A stretch of 64,000 bases of DNA from Aureococcus anophagefferens. Lineage: Eukaryota > Sar > Pelagophyceae > Pelagomonadales > Pelagomonadaceae. This document shows positions 27,371-36,863 of this stretch, piece by piece. Positions within the stretch are counted from its first letter, which is position 1, and every line of letters starts with the position of its first letter. A model generated the notes under the pieces. The model ran no database searches, was not told the origin of the DNA, and saw only the letters and a program-made list of their open reading frames with translations. The position numbers were made by a program, and so were the translations under genes. Location: NCBI RefSeq assembly GCF_000186865.1, contig NW_008705581.1, forward strand, positions 84,592-148,591, read 5' to 3'.

Positions 27371-28486
27371 ATGGGCGCTCTCCGATGGCTCTTGGCGCTA
27401 GCCCTCTGGCTGCCCGTCGCCCCGGACGAGGTCTTTTCCATGGAGCTCGAGAAGGACGGCGGCATCCTGCGCCTCGAGGTCCCGAAAACGAGCGACGCGG
27501 CGGCCGTCGGCGACGCCGTGCGCGCCTTCATCGCCGCCCACGACCTCGTCGAAGGCATGGGCTGCGACGACGCCGCGTGCATCCAGGACGTCCTCGAGGC
27601 CGCCGTCAACGACGGACTTCGCGGTGCCACGGACACGGCGGAGGACGCGGGCGAAGCCGCGGTCGTCGAGCTCGAGCGCGACGGCGCGACGCTGACGCTG
27701 CGCGCGCCGCGCGCGGGCGGCTCGATCCGCGACGCGGTGCGCGCCTTCGTCGCGGCGCACGACCTCGCCGAGGGCATGGGCTGCGACGACGCGGGCTGCG
27801 TCCGGGCGCTCCTCGAGCGCGCGCTCGCGGACGCCGTCGCCGCCGCGCGCTGCGCCGCCGCGCCCTGCGGCCCGATCAGCGCCGCGCTCGCCGGCGCGCG
27901 CCGCGCGGCCCCGCTCTACGACGTGCTCCTCGCCGGGCGGCGCGACGCGACGCGCGCCGTGCTCGCGGCCGGCGGCGACGGCGCGGCGCTGACAGCCTGG
28001 GCCGCCGTCTTCCCCCGCGCGGCCGTCGTGGGCCTCGCGGACGATCCGCGGGCGGCGGCGCGCGCCGCGGACGTCCACGACCGCGTCCGCGTGCTGCCGG
28101 CGGCCGGCGCGCCGGCGGCGCTGCGCGCGCTCGCGGCGTCGGGCGGGCCCGGCGCCTACGACGTCGTCGTCGCCGGCGGCGGCGTCGCGGGCGCGGACGG
28201 CGCGCGCGCGGCGCTCCGCGACCTCTGGCCTTTCGTCGCGCCCGGCGGGCTCCTCCTGCTGGAGCGGCTCGGGAGCCGGCGGGCCGCGCTCCTCGACGAC
28301 CGCGCGGCGCTCGTCGACATCCTCGGCCGCGAGACGCCCTACGTCGCCCACGACGGGGTCCTCGTCGTCCGCCGGCTCCCGGGGCCCGCCGCCGCCGCCG
28401 CCGTCCCGCCGGCGGGCCGCCTCGGGAAGATCGCCACGCGCGTCCAGGAGATCTTCGGAGTGCAAGGCTCGAGGTCACCAGGCTGA
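27371..28486 (+). CDS. Secreted protein with duplicated helical repeat and methyltransferase-like domain
   Basis: A 371-residue protein with a signal peptide (MGALRWLLALALWLPVAP). Two internal repeats of about 60 residues follow, matching at VELERDGATLTLRAPRAGG/MELEKDGGILRLEVPKTSD, AVRAFxAAHDLxEGMGCDDA and VLxxALxD. After them, from LYDVLLAGRRDATRAVL, a Rossmann-like domain resembles class I SAM-dependent methyltransferases (AYDVVVAGGGVAGADGARAALRDLWPFVAPGGLLLLERL, like motifs 4 and 5). The glycine-rich motif 1 is poorly matched (AAGGDGAAL), so activity is uncertain. I start at 27371, at the signal peptide; the frame is open to 27155 on the far side of the GST start. The duplicated GCDDA repeat is not a family I know. 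Confidence 0.55.
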   Translation: MGALRWLLALALWLPVAPDEVFSMELEKDGGILRLEVPKTSDAAAVGDAVRAFIAAHDLVEGMGCDDAACIQDVLEAAVNDGLRGATDTAEDAGEAAVVELERDGATLTLRAPRAGGSIRDAVRAFVAAHDLAEGMGCDDAGCVRALLERALADAVAAARCAAAPCGPISAALAGARRAAPLYDVLLAGRRDATRAVLAAGGDGAALTAWAAVFPRAAVVGLADDPRAAARAADVHDRVRVLPAAGAPAALRALAASGGPGAYDVVVAGGGVAGADGARAALRDLWPFVAPGGLLLLERLGSRRAALLDDRAALVDILGRETPYVAHDGVLVVRRLPGPAAAAAVPPAGRLGKIATRVQEIFGVQGSRSPG

Positions 28487-28823
28487 CTTCGAAGCCTAAG
28501 CGGCGTTTCACATAGCCGCTGACCGCCCTCCCCCTCGGTGGGAAGGCCCTCGCCCCCGCCCGCCACGCGCTCCCTCGACAGGCGGAGTTGAGTTACATGG
28601 CTGGGGTACATGGCTGGGGTCCCGCGCGCCGAGGGCGCGGCGGCGGCGCGGCGACGACGGGCGCGTCCCGTCGCGCGGGCCCGGCGGCGCGGCGCGCCGG
28701 CGTGCCCGACGGGCCCGCCGAAACGCGCGCCGGGCCTCCGAAGCGTCGAGCGAAGCGTCGACGCTTCGCCGGGGGGAAGACAGGGGCGGCGGCACACAGG
28801 CACACAAGTCACAGGCACACAAG
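28487..28823. other. Intergenic region with short tandem repeats
   Basis: The 337 bp between the methyltransferase-like stop and the Tudor-like stop hold a 13-bp tandem pair (TACATGGCTGGGG, about 28597-28622) and a 15-bp tandem pair (ACAGGCACACAAGTC, about 28796-28825). Both are converging 3' flanks. The open frames here are GC-driven and show no protein-like content. Confidence 0.5.
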
Positions 28824-29216
28824 TCACAGATGCGGCGCGTCGCCGCGCGACGGGTCGACGGCGTCGACGACCTCGCGGAAGGCCCGGACGCCCGCGTCGA
28901 TCTCCTCCGGGAGCAGGTCCTCGGAGTCGCCGTCGGCGACGTAGCACACAGTGTACCAGATGCGGCGGTCCTCGTCGTCGTGCTCGGGCAGCTTCGCGCG
29001 CACGACGCGGCCCGTGAACACGACGCCGTCGAAGGCTTTCACGATCCACCAGCCCAGGGGGTAGGGCTGGGACGCCTCCTCGGGCTGCCCCGGCTGCTGG
29101 TCTTTCTTGGGCCGCAGCGCGCGCTTCTTCGGCGGGATGTCGCTGGCGGGCGACGATGCGCGCTTGCGGCCGCCGACGGTCTTGCGCGCGTGGTTCTGCG
29201 GAGCGAGCACGACCAT
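28824..29216 (-). CDS. Small basic protein with Tudor/PTM-like module
   Basis: A 130-residue protein. The N-terminal 45 residues are very basic (KRASSPASDIPPKKRALRPKK), a likely nuclear localisation signal. The C-terminal part GWWIVKAFDGVVFTGRVVRAKLPEHDDEDRRIWYTVCYVADGDSEDLLPEEIDAG matches the small Tudor-like module of plant PTM and related chromatin proteins (F-D/E-G...G-x-V ... YxVxYxDGDxEDL). It may read histone or DNA states, but no partner domain is present. Its promoter faces the RPS16 region. Confidence 0.6.
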   Translation of the reverse strand: MVVLAPQNHARKTVGGRKRASSPASDIPPKKRALRPKKDQQPGQPEEASQPYPLGWWIVKAFDGVVFTGRVVRAKLPEHDDEDRRIWYTVCYVADGDSEDLLPEEIDAGVRAFREVVDAVDPSRGDAPHL

Positions 29217-29838
29217 GGCCTCCGCGACGAGCCAAGGGGTATGTCAAGTGGTGTGTCCGCAGGACTTAAACCTTCGCGCGTATGACCGTCGTCGACCGGC
29301 GAGAGAGAGAACAAGGCTTCGCTCGATGGGGTGTTGCAGACGCGTTGAAGGGCGAAGGTGAGGGCAGCGCGAGGGGCAGCCTTTTTGTGGAGGTCGATAC
29401 GGTCGAGGTAAACCTAATAAGGTAACTAGGATAGCCGAGGCTCGTCGGCGAGCTGATCAGCCCGCGAGCGATTTATTATCAAGTCTGCTGTATGCGCCGG
29501 CGTCCGCGCATGGCCGCCGTGAGAGGACACGTTAGATAGAAATATACGGGACAGCCGCGACACGGCCCGCGACGACGCTGCCGCGCCGCGACGCCAAAAA
29601 CTCGCGCCCGCGGCGCCTCGCCGACGCCGTCAAACGGAGAGCGGCGCCGCTCGCACCGCGAGCGACCGCCGCCCCCCGGGAAGCGCGGCGTCGGCGCCGC
29701 CCGGCCGAGCGGCGCCGGCGGGACGGCGCGCGGCCGCCGCGCCGCCGCCGTCGCCGCCGCCGAGACGAGCAGGGGGGCCGCGCGATCGCGCCGCCCGCCG
29801 CGCGCCGCCGCTCACCGTCTCCGCGCCCGCAGGTAGCT
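29217..29838 (+). other. Intergenic region with likely RPS16 5'UTR intron end
   Basis: About 620 bp between the divergent Tudor-like and RPS16 starts. The part around 29390-29530 is AT-richer and may hold promoters. The part from about 29570 is extremely GC-rich and ends CGCGCCCGCAG just before GTAGCTATG, which looks like the acceptor of a 5'UTR intron, a common arrangement in ribosomal protein genes. The donor cannot be fixed from sequence alone. Confidence 0.4.
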
Positions 29839-30270
29839 ATGTCGGCGATCCAGAGCGTGCAGGTCTTCGGCCGCAAGAAGACGGCGACGGCCGTGGCCTA
29901 CTGCAAGCAGGGCCGGGGCCTCATCAAGGTCAACGGCTGCCCCATCGAGCTCCTCGAGCCCGAGATCCTCCGCCTCAAGACCTTCGAGCCCGTGCTCCTC
30001 CTCGGCCAGCACCGCTTCGCCAACGTCGACATCCGCATCCGCGTCAAGGGCGGCGGCTTCACGGCCCAGATCTACGCCATCCGCCAGTCCATCGCCAAGG
30101 CGCTCGTCGCCTACTACCAAAAGTACGTCGACGAGGCGTCCAAAACCGAGATCCGCGACATCCTCATGTCCTACGACCGGACGCTGCTCGTCGCCGACGC
30201 CCGGCGCTGCGAGTCGAAGAAGTTCGGCGGCCCCGGCGCCCGCGCCCGCTACCAGAAGTCCTACCGTTAG
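29839..30270 (+). CDS. RPS16: Cytosolic 40S ribosomal protein S16 (uS9)
   Basis: A 143-residue protein, full length for eukaryotic RPS16. The sequence follows the family from end to end: [96 protein letters not shown] and the C-terminal [24 protein letters not shown], whose last Arg contacts P-site tRNA in the small subunit. It has no coding intron. Upstream, a CCGCAG acceptor suggests a 5'UTR intron. Confidence 0.97.
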   Translation: MSAIQSVQVFGRKKTATAVAYCKQGRGLIKVNGCPIELLEPEILRLKTFEPVLLLGQHRFANVDIRIRVKGGGFTAQIYAIRQSIAKALVAYYQKYVDEASKTEIRDILMSYDRTLLVADARRCESKKFGGPGARARYQKSYR

Positions 30271-30564
30271 GGGACGTCCGCCGGCGCGGAACCACGCCCG
30301 CCGCGGCGCGCGGGCCCGCGCGGACCCCCCCGACGACTCTAAAAAAAAACGCACCCGTTCGTTGTGTGGCCGTGGGCGGCGGCCCGTGGGGGTCTTCGAG
30401 CGGGGTGCTCGGGCAGCGGGCTGGAGGCGGCGCGCGCGGCGCGGCGCGGCGGGTCACGAGGTCGACTGCTCAAGAAGGTTCGATGGGGCCCGCAGCAACG
30501 CCCTGAGCGCGCTGCAGAACACATCGACGCGCGCGACGCGCGCGCGCCGTCCGCGGCCGCCGCA

Positions 30565-32664
30565 ATGGCCGAGCGACCGCCGAACGACGCGTCGCGCATC
30601 GCCTCCGTCGCGACGAGCCTCTTCGCCCACGCCGCCGCCAAAGGTGGGCAGGAAGGCCTCGACCGGGAGAAGGTGAACAACATCATCTTCGAGCTCAGCG
30701 GGTCGAGCTCCTACACGAAGGAGAAGCTCGAGCACCGCGGCGACGCGGAGAAGTGGGTCGCGGCCGCGCGGCGAAAGCTCGAGACGTTCGACGGCACGAA
30801 GCGCTCCGTCGCCGCGCACCACCTGCGGAAGCGCGAGGCGGCGCTCGAGGCGACGCGGCGGGCCATGGACGCGGCGGGGACCGTGTGCTGCGTCGTCGAC
30901 TTCGACATGTTCTACGCGGCCGTGGAGCTCCGGGACCGGCCGGAGCTGAAGGACAAGCCGGTGGCGGTGGGCGGGCCCGGCATGATCACGACGGCCAACT
31001 ACGTCGCGCGCAAATGGGGCGTGCGGTCCGCGATGCCGGGCTTCATCGGCCAGGAGCTCTGCCGCCGCGGGCCCGAGTTCGGCATGCCCCGCGCGGAGCT
31101 CGTCTTCGTGCGCCCGGACTTTGAGAAATATACGGCGGTGTCCAAGGTCGCGCGGAAAATCTTCGCCGAGTACGACCCGCACCTCGCCTGCTACTCCCTC
31201 GACGAGGCCTACCTGGACCTGACGCTCTACCTCCGCGCGCGCGCGGCCGCCGGCTCGCACGGCGAGGCGACGAAGCTCCTCGCGACGCCGCGGCCGCGGA
31301 AGCGGAAGCGCGGCGCCGGCTTCGGCGAGCCCGACGACGACGACGACGACGAGGCGGAGGCGGACGGCGTCGGCGACGACGAGGCACCGGACGGCGACGA
31401 CGAGGCGGCGGCGCCGGCGGTCGCGCTGCCGCCGCTGGACCTCCGCGACGACGCCGCGGGCCGCCTCGCCGACGCCGTCCTCGCGGAGATCCGCGCGCGC
31501 GTCCGCGCCGCGACGGGCGGCCTGACGCTCTCCGGCGGCCTCGGCCCCAACTTCCGCCTCGCCAAGGTCGCCGCGGACGTGCGGAAGCCCGACGGCCAGC
31601 ACCGCGTCGCCTGCGGGCGCCCCGGCGTCCTCGCGTTCCTCCGAAGTTTGCCCTGCCGGAAAGTCGGCGGCGTGGGCCGCGTGCTCGAGCAGAAGCTCGA
31701 GGACGGCCTCGGCGTGCGCACCTGCGGCGAGCTCCTGGACAGGCTGCCGGAGGTCCACGCGCTCTTCGCGCCAAAGGGCCGCGACTTCCTCCACGACGTG
31801 GCTCTCGGAGTCGGCGCCGCGGGCGGGCCCGAGGACGACGAGGACGAGGACGGCCTGCCCAAGGGCCTCGGCAACGAGCGCACGTTCCGGCCCGTCTCGG
31901 GCCTCGGTCCGCTCCTGGCGAAGCTCGAGGCCATCGCGGCCATCGTCGCGGCGCGCCTCGAGACGCGGGGCATGCGCGCGGCGAGGGCGACGCTGAAGCT
32001 CAAGACGTCGGCGTTCCACGTGACGACGCGCGACGCGCGCGCGCCCGAGGGCGGGCCGACGCGGGAGCGCTACGTCCAGTCGGCCGCGTCGCTCGTCGCG
32101 CTCCTCGCGCCGCTGTTGCGCGACGAGGTCGCCAAAGCCGACGAACGGGGCGCGCCGCTCGAGCTCCGGCTCATGGGCGTGCGCACGTCCGACTTCGAGG
32201 TCAAGGTCGCGCCGCGGGCGCCGGGCCAGCGAAACCTCGAGGACGCCTTCGCGCCCGCGCGGCCGCCGTCGCCGAAATACCGGCCGCCCGGCGGCGCGGA
32301 TGTCGACGCCGCGGTCCTCGCGGAGCTGCCCCCGGACATCGCCGACGAGCTCCGGGCGCAGATGGGCCGCGACGCCGCCGTGTCGCGGCGGTCGCCGCCA
32401 CCGCGGGCGCCGCCGGCGAAGCCCGCGGCGGCCGCGCGGCCGAGCCCGGCGACGCGGTCCATCGCGGCCTTCTTCTCCAAGCCGGCGCCGCGGCCGCCGC
32501 CGCCGGACGCGCGGCCGCCGGACCCGCCGCCGGTCGACGAGGGCGCCGTGGGCCGCGTCGTCGAGATGGGCTTCGGCCGCGCGCGCGCCGTCGCCGCGCT
32601 CGCCGCGTGCCGCGGCGACGTCGAATTGGCCGTCGCGCGGCTCCTCGGGGACGCGCCGGGCTAA
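30565..32664 (+). CDS. POLK: DNA polymerase kappa (Y family)
   Basis: A 699-residue translesion polymerase of the DinB/kappa branch. The kappa-type N-clasp (NNIIFELSGSSSYTKEK) precedes the palm. The catalytic acidic residues lie in VVDFDMFYAAVE (about 111-121) and SLDEAYLDL (about 211-219). A 45-residue Asp/Glu-rich insert interrupts the region after the palm motif. The helix-hairpin-helix stretch (LPCRKVGGVGRVLEQKLEDG) and little finger follow. The tail carries a ubiquitin-binding UBM-like motif (VLAELPPDIADELRAQM), a PCNA-binding PIP-like motif (SIAAFFSKP), and a C-terminal UBA domain (GAVGRVVEMGFGRARAVAALAACRGDVELAVARLL). Animal kappas have UBZ fingers instead. The start is the ATG before AERPPNDAS; the upstream open codons are GC-rich leader. 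Confidence 0.9.
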   Translation: MAERPPNDASRIASVATSLFAHAAAKGGQEGLDREKVNNIIFELSGSSSYTKEKLEHRGDAEKWVAAARRKLETFDGTKRSVAAHHLRKREAALEATRRAMDAAGTVCCVVDFDMFYAAVELRDRPELKDKPVAVGGPGMITTANYVARKWGVRSAMPGFIGQELCRRGPEFGMPRAELVFVRPDFEKYTAVSKVARKIFAEYDPHLACYSLDEAYLDLTLYLRARAAAGSHGEATKLLATPRPRKRKRGAGFGEPDDDDDDEAEADGVGDDEAPDGDDEAAAPAVALPPLDLRDDAAGRLADAVLAEIRARVRAATGGLTLSGGLGPNFRLAKVAADVRKPDGQHRVACGRPGVLAFLRSLPCRKVGGVGRVLEQKLEDGLGVRTCGELLDRLPEVHALFAPKGRDFLHDVALGVGAAGGPEDDEDEDGLPKGLGNERTFRPVSGLGPLLAKLEAIAAIVAARLETRGMRAARATLKLKTSAFHVTTRDARAPEGGPTRERYVQSAASLVALLAPLLRDEVAKADERGAPLELRLMGVRTSDFEVKVAPRAPGQRNLEDAFAPARPPSPKYRPPGGADVDAAVLAELPPDIADELRAQMGRDAAVSRRSPPPRAPPAKPAAAARPSPATRSIAAFFSKPAPRPPPPDARPPDPPPVDEGAVGRVVEMGFGRARAVAALAACRGDVELAVARLLGDAPG

Positions 32665-32725
32665 GGGCCGCGGCCCCGACTCGAAACCTACCTCGGTGTC
32701 TTAGGAGGCGCGCGAACCCCGGCGC

Positions 32726-34772
32726 CTAGGCCTTCTGGGCCTTTTGCTGCTCCTGGAGCTGGCGCAGCCGCTTCTCGATCGTCGCCTTCTCCGCGTTGAT
32801 CTTGGCCATCTTGCGCCGGGACGTGGACATGCCGCTGCTCGGCGTCGGCGGCGCGGACGCGGAGATCATGGGCAGCGGCGCGGCGCCGGCGTACCCGCGG
32901 GCCCCGGCGCCGCGCGGGAAGCAGTCCTCGACGAGCGCCGCGTAGGGGAGCGTGTTCGACCCGGAGACGTCGTACCACGTCACGAGCTCCCGGAGCCTGT
33001 GCCGAAACCAAATCTTCAACCCGACTTCAATGTGAGCGTATTCGAATGTTTTGACACAATCTCTTCGGCTGGGCTTCGAGAACTCGACGAGAGCGATCGA
33101 TCCGTCCAAAAATCAGCCGAATCGACTTCGATTTGACCGAGCTAGAGAATTCTCAAGTTTGGTCAGGACCACCCAAACCAGTGGTTGGTTTCGGCACAGC
33201 CTGGAGCTCCCGGTCGTTGAGAGGCGCGCGGAGCTCGCGCGCGAGCCTCGCCAGGTCCTTGGCCGTCGCCGCGCCGGAGCCCGCCTTGTCGATGCGCAGC
33301 AGCGTGCCGTGGAGCAGGTCCCGGGGCGGGATGGGCTGGCCGCCCTTGGCGGCGCGCGTCTTGGGCGCGGCGCGGAGCACGGCGGCCCTCAGGCGGTCCT
33401 TCGACTCCGCGATGGACGGCGGCAGCGCGACGGCGACGTCGCCGTCGGCCCGGGCGCTCGGCGGCGGGCCCGCGGCCCGCTTGGGCACGGGGTGGGAGAT
33501 GAAGTGGGGCACGGCCTTGGCGATCTCGTCGACGAGGTCCATGTAGTGGATCTCGCCGTCGCCGAAGCGGCCGCGGTTGCCCTTGCGGTCGTAGTAGCGG
33601 ACGATCTGCCGCGCGTGCATCTCGCTCATGTCCATGCCCACGCGGTTCATGGCGCCCATGAACTCGCGCACGTTGAGCTCGCCGGACGCGTCCGAGTCCC
33701 AGAAGAGGAAGGCCTCGCGGAGGATGGACTGGACCGTGCCGCCCTGGCTCAGGATCCGCGCCTCGACGGCGTAGCGGAGCTTCACCTTGAACTCCTCGGC
33801 GAGCGCGTTCTGCGTCTTCTCGTAGGGCCGGCACGTGAAGAGCGACTCCAACAAGAGCTCGTCCTCGTGCTCCTCCTCGGGCGTCGGCGCCGTCGTCGAC
33901 TTGAGGTTCGCGCGCGTCTCGACGTCGGGGTCCTCCGCGGACTCGATGAAGTGGGGCACGCCCTCGCAGACGTCCTCGACGAGCGCCTGGTAGCGCATGG
34001 CGCCCTGGTTCGACGCGTCGTAGGCCGCGACGATCTGGGACGCCTCGGACTCGCTGAGCGTGACGCCCAATTGGGCCAGCGCGCCGACGAGCTCCCGCGC
34101 GTCGAGCTGGCCCGACGCGTCCGCGTCCCAGTTGAGGAAGGCCCGGCGGATGAGGATCCGCTCGTACTCGCCGTTCTTCTTGATGGACGTGAGGAGCTTG
34201 GCCCGCAGCTTCTTGATGAAGCGGCGCACGATCGCCGGGTGGCCGGACCGGTCCCCGGCGCCGGACCGCGCCGTCGCCGCGCCGACGTCGCTGTGCTCCA
34301 TGAAGTGCCTGCCGAGGCGCGCCACGTCCTCGACGAAGGTCGCGTAGCGCATCTCGCCCCCGGAATCGGCGCCGTAGTAGCCGACGACGTAGGACGCCTC
34401 GTCGTCGGCGACGACGAAGCCGAGGCTCTCGACGGCCCGCTTGAACTCGCGGACGCTCAGCGCGCCGGAGCAGTCGCCGTCCCAGTCGAGGAACGCCGTC
34501 CGCAGCACGGAGCTCTCCGTGCCGCCGAGCTCGCGCACGCGCTTGTCGAGGTGGCGCCGCAGCCGCTGGCAGAAGTCGACGATGCGGAGGTCCGGCCGGT
34601 CCTTCTTGACCTGGATGGACGCCTGCTTCTGCTCGAAGCGGATGGCCGCGAAGTCCTCGTGGCGCCGCTGCTCCTGGAACGCCGCCCACTTGACCTTGGG
34701 CAGGTACTGCTCCGCCCGGTAGGCCTCGCGGTTCTTCATGCGAATCTGCTCGCACGACAGCTTCAGGTCCAT
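32726..34772 (-). CDS. Multi-EF-hand protein
   Basis: A 611-residue protein with at least three repeats of about 120 residues, each with an EF-hand-like loop: DWDGDCSGALSVREF, NWDADASGQLDARELV and FWDSDASGELNVREF. Each is followed by a second loop-like segment (YYGADSGGEMRYATFVEDV, AYDASNQGAMRYQALVEDV, and so on). A fourth, weaker unit spans the intron (LRIDKAGSGAATAKDLA ... WYDVSGSNTLPYAALVED). The C-terminus is a Gln/Lys coiled coil. The odd positions Asp-x-Asp/Ser-x-Ser-Gly fit calcium binding. Exons are 34772-33208 and 32996-32726 (1,565 + 271 nt = 612 codons). The introner donor is the GC of its TSD. It resembles calcyphosine-type proteins of algae; the target is unknown. Confidence 0.75.
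32997..33199 (+). mobile_element. Family A introner (copy A2), intron 32997-33207
   Basis: A 203-bp element with ends CTGTGCCGAAACC and GGTTTCGGCACAG. The flanks CCCGGAGC (32989-32996) and CCTGGAGC (33200-33207) are an 8-bp TSD with one substitution, in the copy that is spliced out. It lies antisense to its host. Intron in host sense: GC donor (GCTCCAGG) to CGGCACAG. Apart from a few bases it is the same sequence as copy A1, 18 kb away. Confidence 0.94.
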
Positions 34773-35120
34773 GGCGCGGAGCCCGCCGGCGTCGCTCCAA
34801 AGTGCGGGGACGTCGCCCGGCCCCGGGCGGCGGGGACGCGAACCGGAGCGGGCGGGCGTCGGGACCGGCCCCGGCGGCGGACGGCGCCTGTGAGGCTCGA
34901 GCGCTGCTCCCAGCGCCGTCTATTATGTATCCGAGATAGATCGACTTGCCCTCGGCATGGTGAGGTCTGCCGCGGAGATTGTTATTATTTTGTATTTGAG
35001 GCTGAGGGAAGGTTAAAATGAAATGCAACAATCTTGATCCAGCCCCGATCCGAGATAATCGCCGGCGAGCAGCGATATTTAACCTTCCTCGCGCCGCGTT
35101 CGAGGCGTTCCGCGGGCCCG
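34773..35120. other. Divergent promoter region
   Basis: About 350 bp between the EF-hand gene start and the small SHOCT-like gene. The half near 34920-35090 is clearly AT-richer (TTATTATTTTGTATTTGAGG) than anything nearby, as expected of a promoter or 5'UTR. I see no gene or introner in it. Confidence 0.4.
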
Positions 35121-35381
35121 ATGGCGCTGACGCCGGGCACGCGCAAGGTCATCAGGGAGTTGATGGAGGATAAGAAGGAGGGCATACTCAAGACGCCGGA
35201 ATTCGAGGACCGGAGAAAGCGGGTCTTGGATGAGGCCGACGAGCGCCACGCGGCGAGCGCTGCGACGCCCGCGGCGCCGGCCCGGGCGCGGGAGCCGCCC
35301 CCGCAGCCCGCGAAGCGCGGGCGGACCGCGGGCGTGGCGAGGCGGCCGCGCGGCCGTCTGTCCGGGGCGACCGGGAAGTGA
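35121..35381 (+). CDS. Small hypothetical protein with SHOCT-like helix
   Basis: An 86-residue protein. The first half reads MALTPGTRKVIRELMEDKKEGILKTPEFEDRRKRVLDEADER, a helical motif like the short domains (SHOCT-type) in which an oligomerising helix pair ends in a basic RR-x-x-VL pattern. The second half is Pro/Arg/Ala-rich and disordered. An in-frame ATG at 35034 would add 29 residues. Its 3' 194 bp overlap the end of the sulfotransferase gene on the opposite strand, so one of the two 3' ends may be misjudged. Confidence 0.5.
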   Translation: MALTPGTRKVIRELMEDKKEGILKTPEFEDRRKRVLDEADERHAASAATPAAPARAREPPPQPAKRGRTAGVARRPRGRLSGATGK

Positions 35382-36863
35382 GCGCGTCGTCGAGTGGCGC
35401 GACGTCTACGACGGCCTGCACGACCGCGCGTTCCTGGGTCTTGCGGAAGCGGCAGAGCCGCGCGAGGAGCGGCGGCGCGCCGTCGACCCCGCACGCGCGG
35501 TCGACGGCCGCGCCGAGCGCCGCGAGGAGCCGCGCCTCGGCGGCGACGGGGAAGCCGCCGCCGCACTTGCGGTCGACGGCCGCGACGGCGGCCGCGTGCG
35601 CGGCGACGGCGCCCCGGTAGAGCACCCCGTCGAGCGCGAGCGAGGCCGCCGGCGCCGGAAGCGCGGCCTCGGACAACCCCCGCCCGCTCCCCCGCCGCTT
35701 CGACGCGCCCCGCCCGCTCCGCCGCCGCTTCGACGCGCCGACGGCCACCGGGAGCGCGTCGAGGAGCGACCAGCGGAGCCGGCGCCGCGCGACGGCGAGC
35801 GACGCGTGGAGGTCCTCGACCAAAAGGACGTGGACGCCGGCGGCGTCGAGGCGCGCGCCCCGGAGGTGCGCCTCGACGAAGCTCTCGACGTCGCCCGATG
35901 TGAGGAGCCGGAGGTCCTTCGCGAGCGGGTTCCAGCGGTCGCGGTCGCCCGCGTACCAGCGCCGCGTGCGGTTGTAGTACGCGAGCAGCGACGCGAGGTG
36001 GCCCGCGGGCTCGCGCCTGCGACGAAGGGGCGCGTCGGACGGGACGCGCCGGAGCGACGAAGGGGCGCGTCGGACGGGACGCGCCGGGAAGCGGACGCCG
36101 GCGCCGCGCAGCGGCAGCAGGAACGCGACGTCGTTTCCCATCAATTCGCGGCAGAGGCGAAAGAAGCCGTCGACCCAGGGCCCGCGGTCCTTACACGTCG
36201 TCCGATTCGTCGTCCACCAGTCCTTGATGGGGAAGACGTGGCGGAGCGCGACGTCCGCGCGGCGGCCGCCGAGCGCCCTCCGGAGCGCCTCGGGGCACAT
36301 GGCCTTCCGCCAGAACTTGCCCGGCCACGCGGCGGCCGCGGGCCGCAGGCCCAGGCGCAACGCGACGCGCGCGACGAGGGCCTGGAGCGTGCCCGACCTG
36401 GGCAGGAAAAGAGTGCGAAATTCCCAACTTTGGAGGCTCCTCTCTCGGTCGTTTTCCACTCGTTTCGGCTAACTTTTGGACGAGCGATCATCTCTCGGAA
36501 CGGTCTCGAAGCGCGGATGCTTTTTCCAGAACGCGCGCGCGCGGAACACTCATGTTGAAGCGAACTTGAATCACTCTTTTCCTGCCCTGTGCCCGACGCC
36601 GTCTTGTGCGTCTTGACGAGCGCGACGCGGCGGTGCGCGCGCGCGTGGGCGCTCGCGGCGACCGCGGCCTCGAGGACGCGCTCCACGGCCGCGGTCGACG
36701 CGTTCGCGCCGAGCTTTTCGACGCGCGCGGCGACGTCGGCGACGTCGGCGCCCGGGCACTCGAGGCCCGCGGCGGCGGCGGCCTCGTCCGCGACGTCGAA
36801 GGGCGCGGCGGGTTTTGTCGCTCTTGCGGAGCAGAGTAGCGCGACGAGCAGCGCCGTCCGCAT
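35188..36863 (-). CDS. Galactose-3-O-sulfotransferase-like protein
   Basis: A 491-residue Golgi-type sulfotransferase that would move sulfate from PAPS to a sugar hydroxyl. The N-terminus (MRTALLVALLCSARATKP) is a signal peptide or anchor. The PAPS 5'-phosphosulfate loop is formed across the introner: VALVKTHKTASGTLQALVARV, the K-T-H-K-T-x-S-x-T-L signature of the GAL3ST family. Later blocks (ALRHVFPIKDWW, LLAYYNRTRRWYAGDRDRWNPLAKDLRL) fit the family length and order. Exons 36863-36598 and 36397-35188 (266 + 1,210 nt = 492 codons). The C-terminal part holds two tandem DNA duplications (35-bp period at about 36020-36087; 30-bp period at about 35679-35739) and a Pro/Arg-rich tail that may be read beyond the true stop. 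Confidence 0.72.
36020..36087. repeat. 35-bp tandem duplication in the sulfotransferase gene
   Basis: CGACGAAGGGGCGCGTCGGA is repeated with its following 13 bases at 36020-36052 and 36055-36087, period 35 bp. Thirty-five is not a multiple of three, so the two copies are translated in different frames, yet the frame stays open. A second, 30-bp duplication lies at about 35679-35739 in the same gene. Confidence 0.75.
36398..36589 (-). mobile_element. Family B introner (copy B3), intron 36398-36597
   Basis: A 192-bp element with TSD TGCCCGAC at 36390-36397 and 36590-36597. It lies in the same sense as its host (minus strand). In the host sense the intron starts GTCGGGCA, enters the element as CAGGGCAGG, and ends CCTGCCCAG. 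It sits exactly inside the codons of the PAPS-binding loop (KTHKTA-SGT), so correct excision is essential for activity. The core is a slightly diverged version of GTCCAAAAATCAGCCGAA. Confidence 0.93.

Noticed and set aside
33051..35021. Plus-strand frame of 656 codons opposite the EF-hand gene
   Set aside because: The minus strand carries repeated calcium loops; the plus translation is a Leu/Arg/Ala antisense pattern and includes introner sequence.
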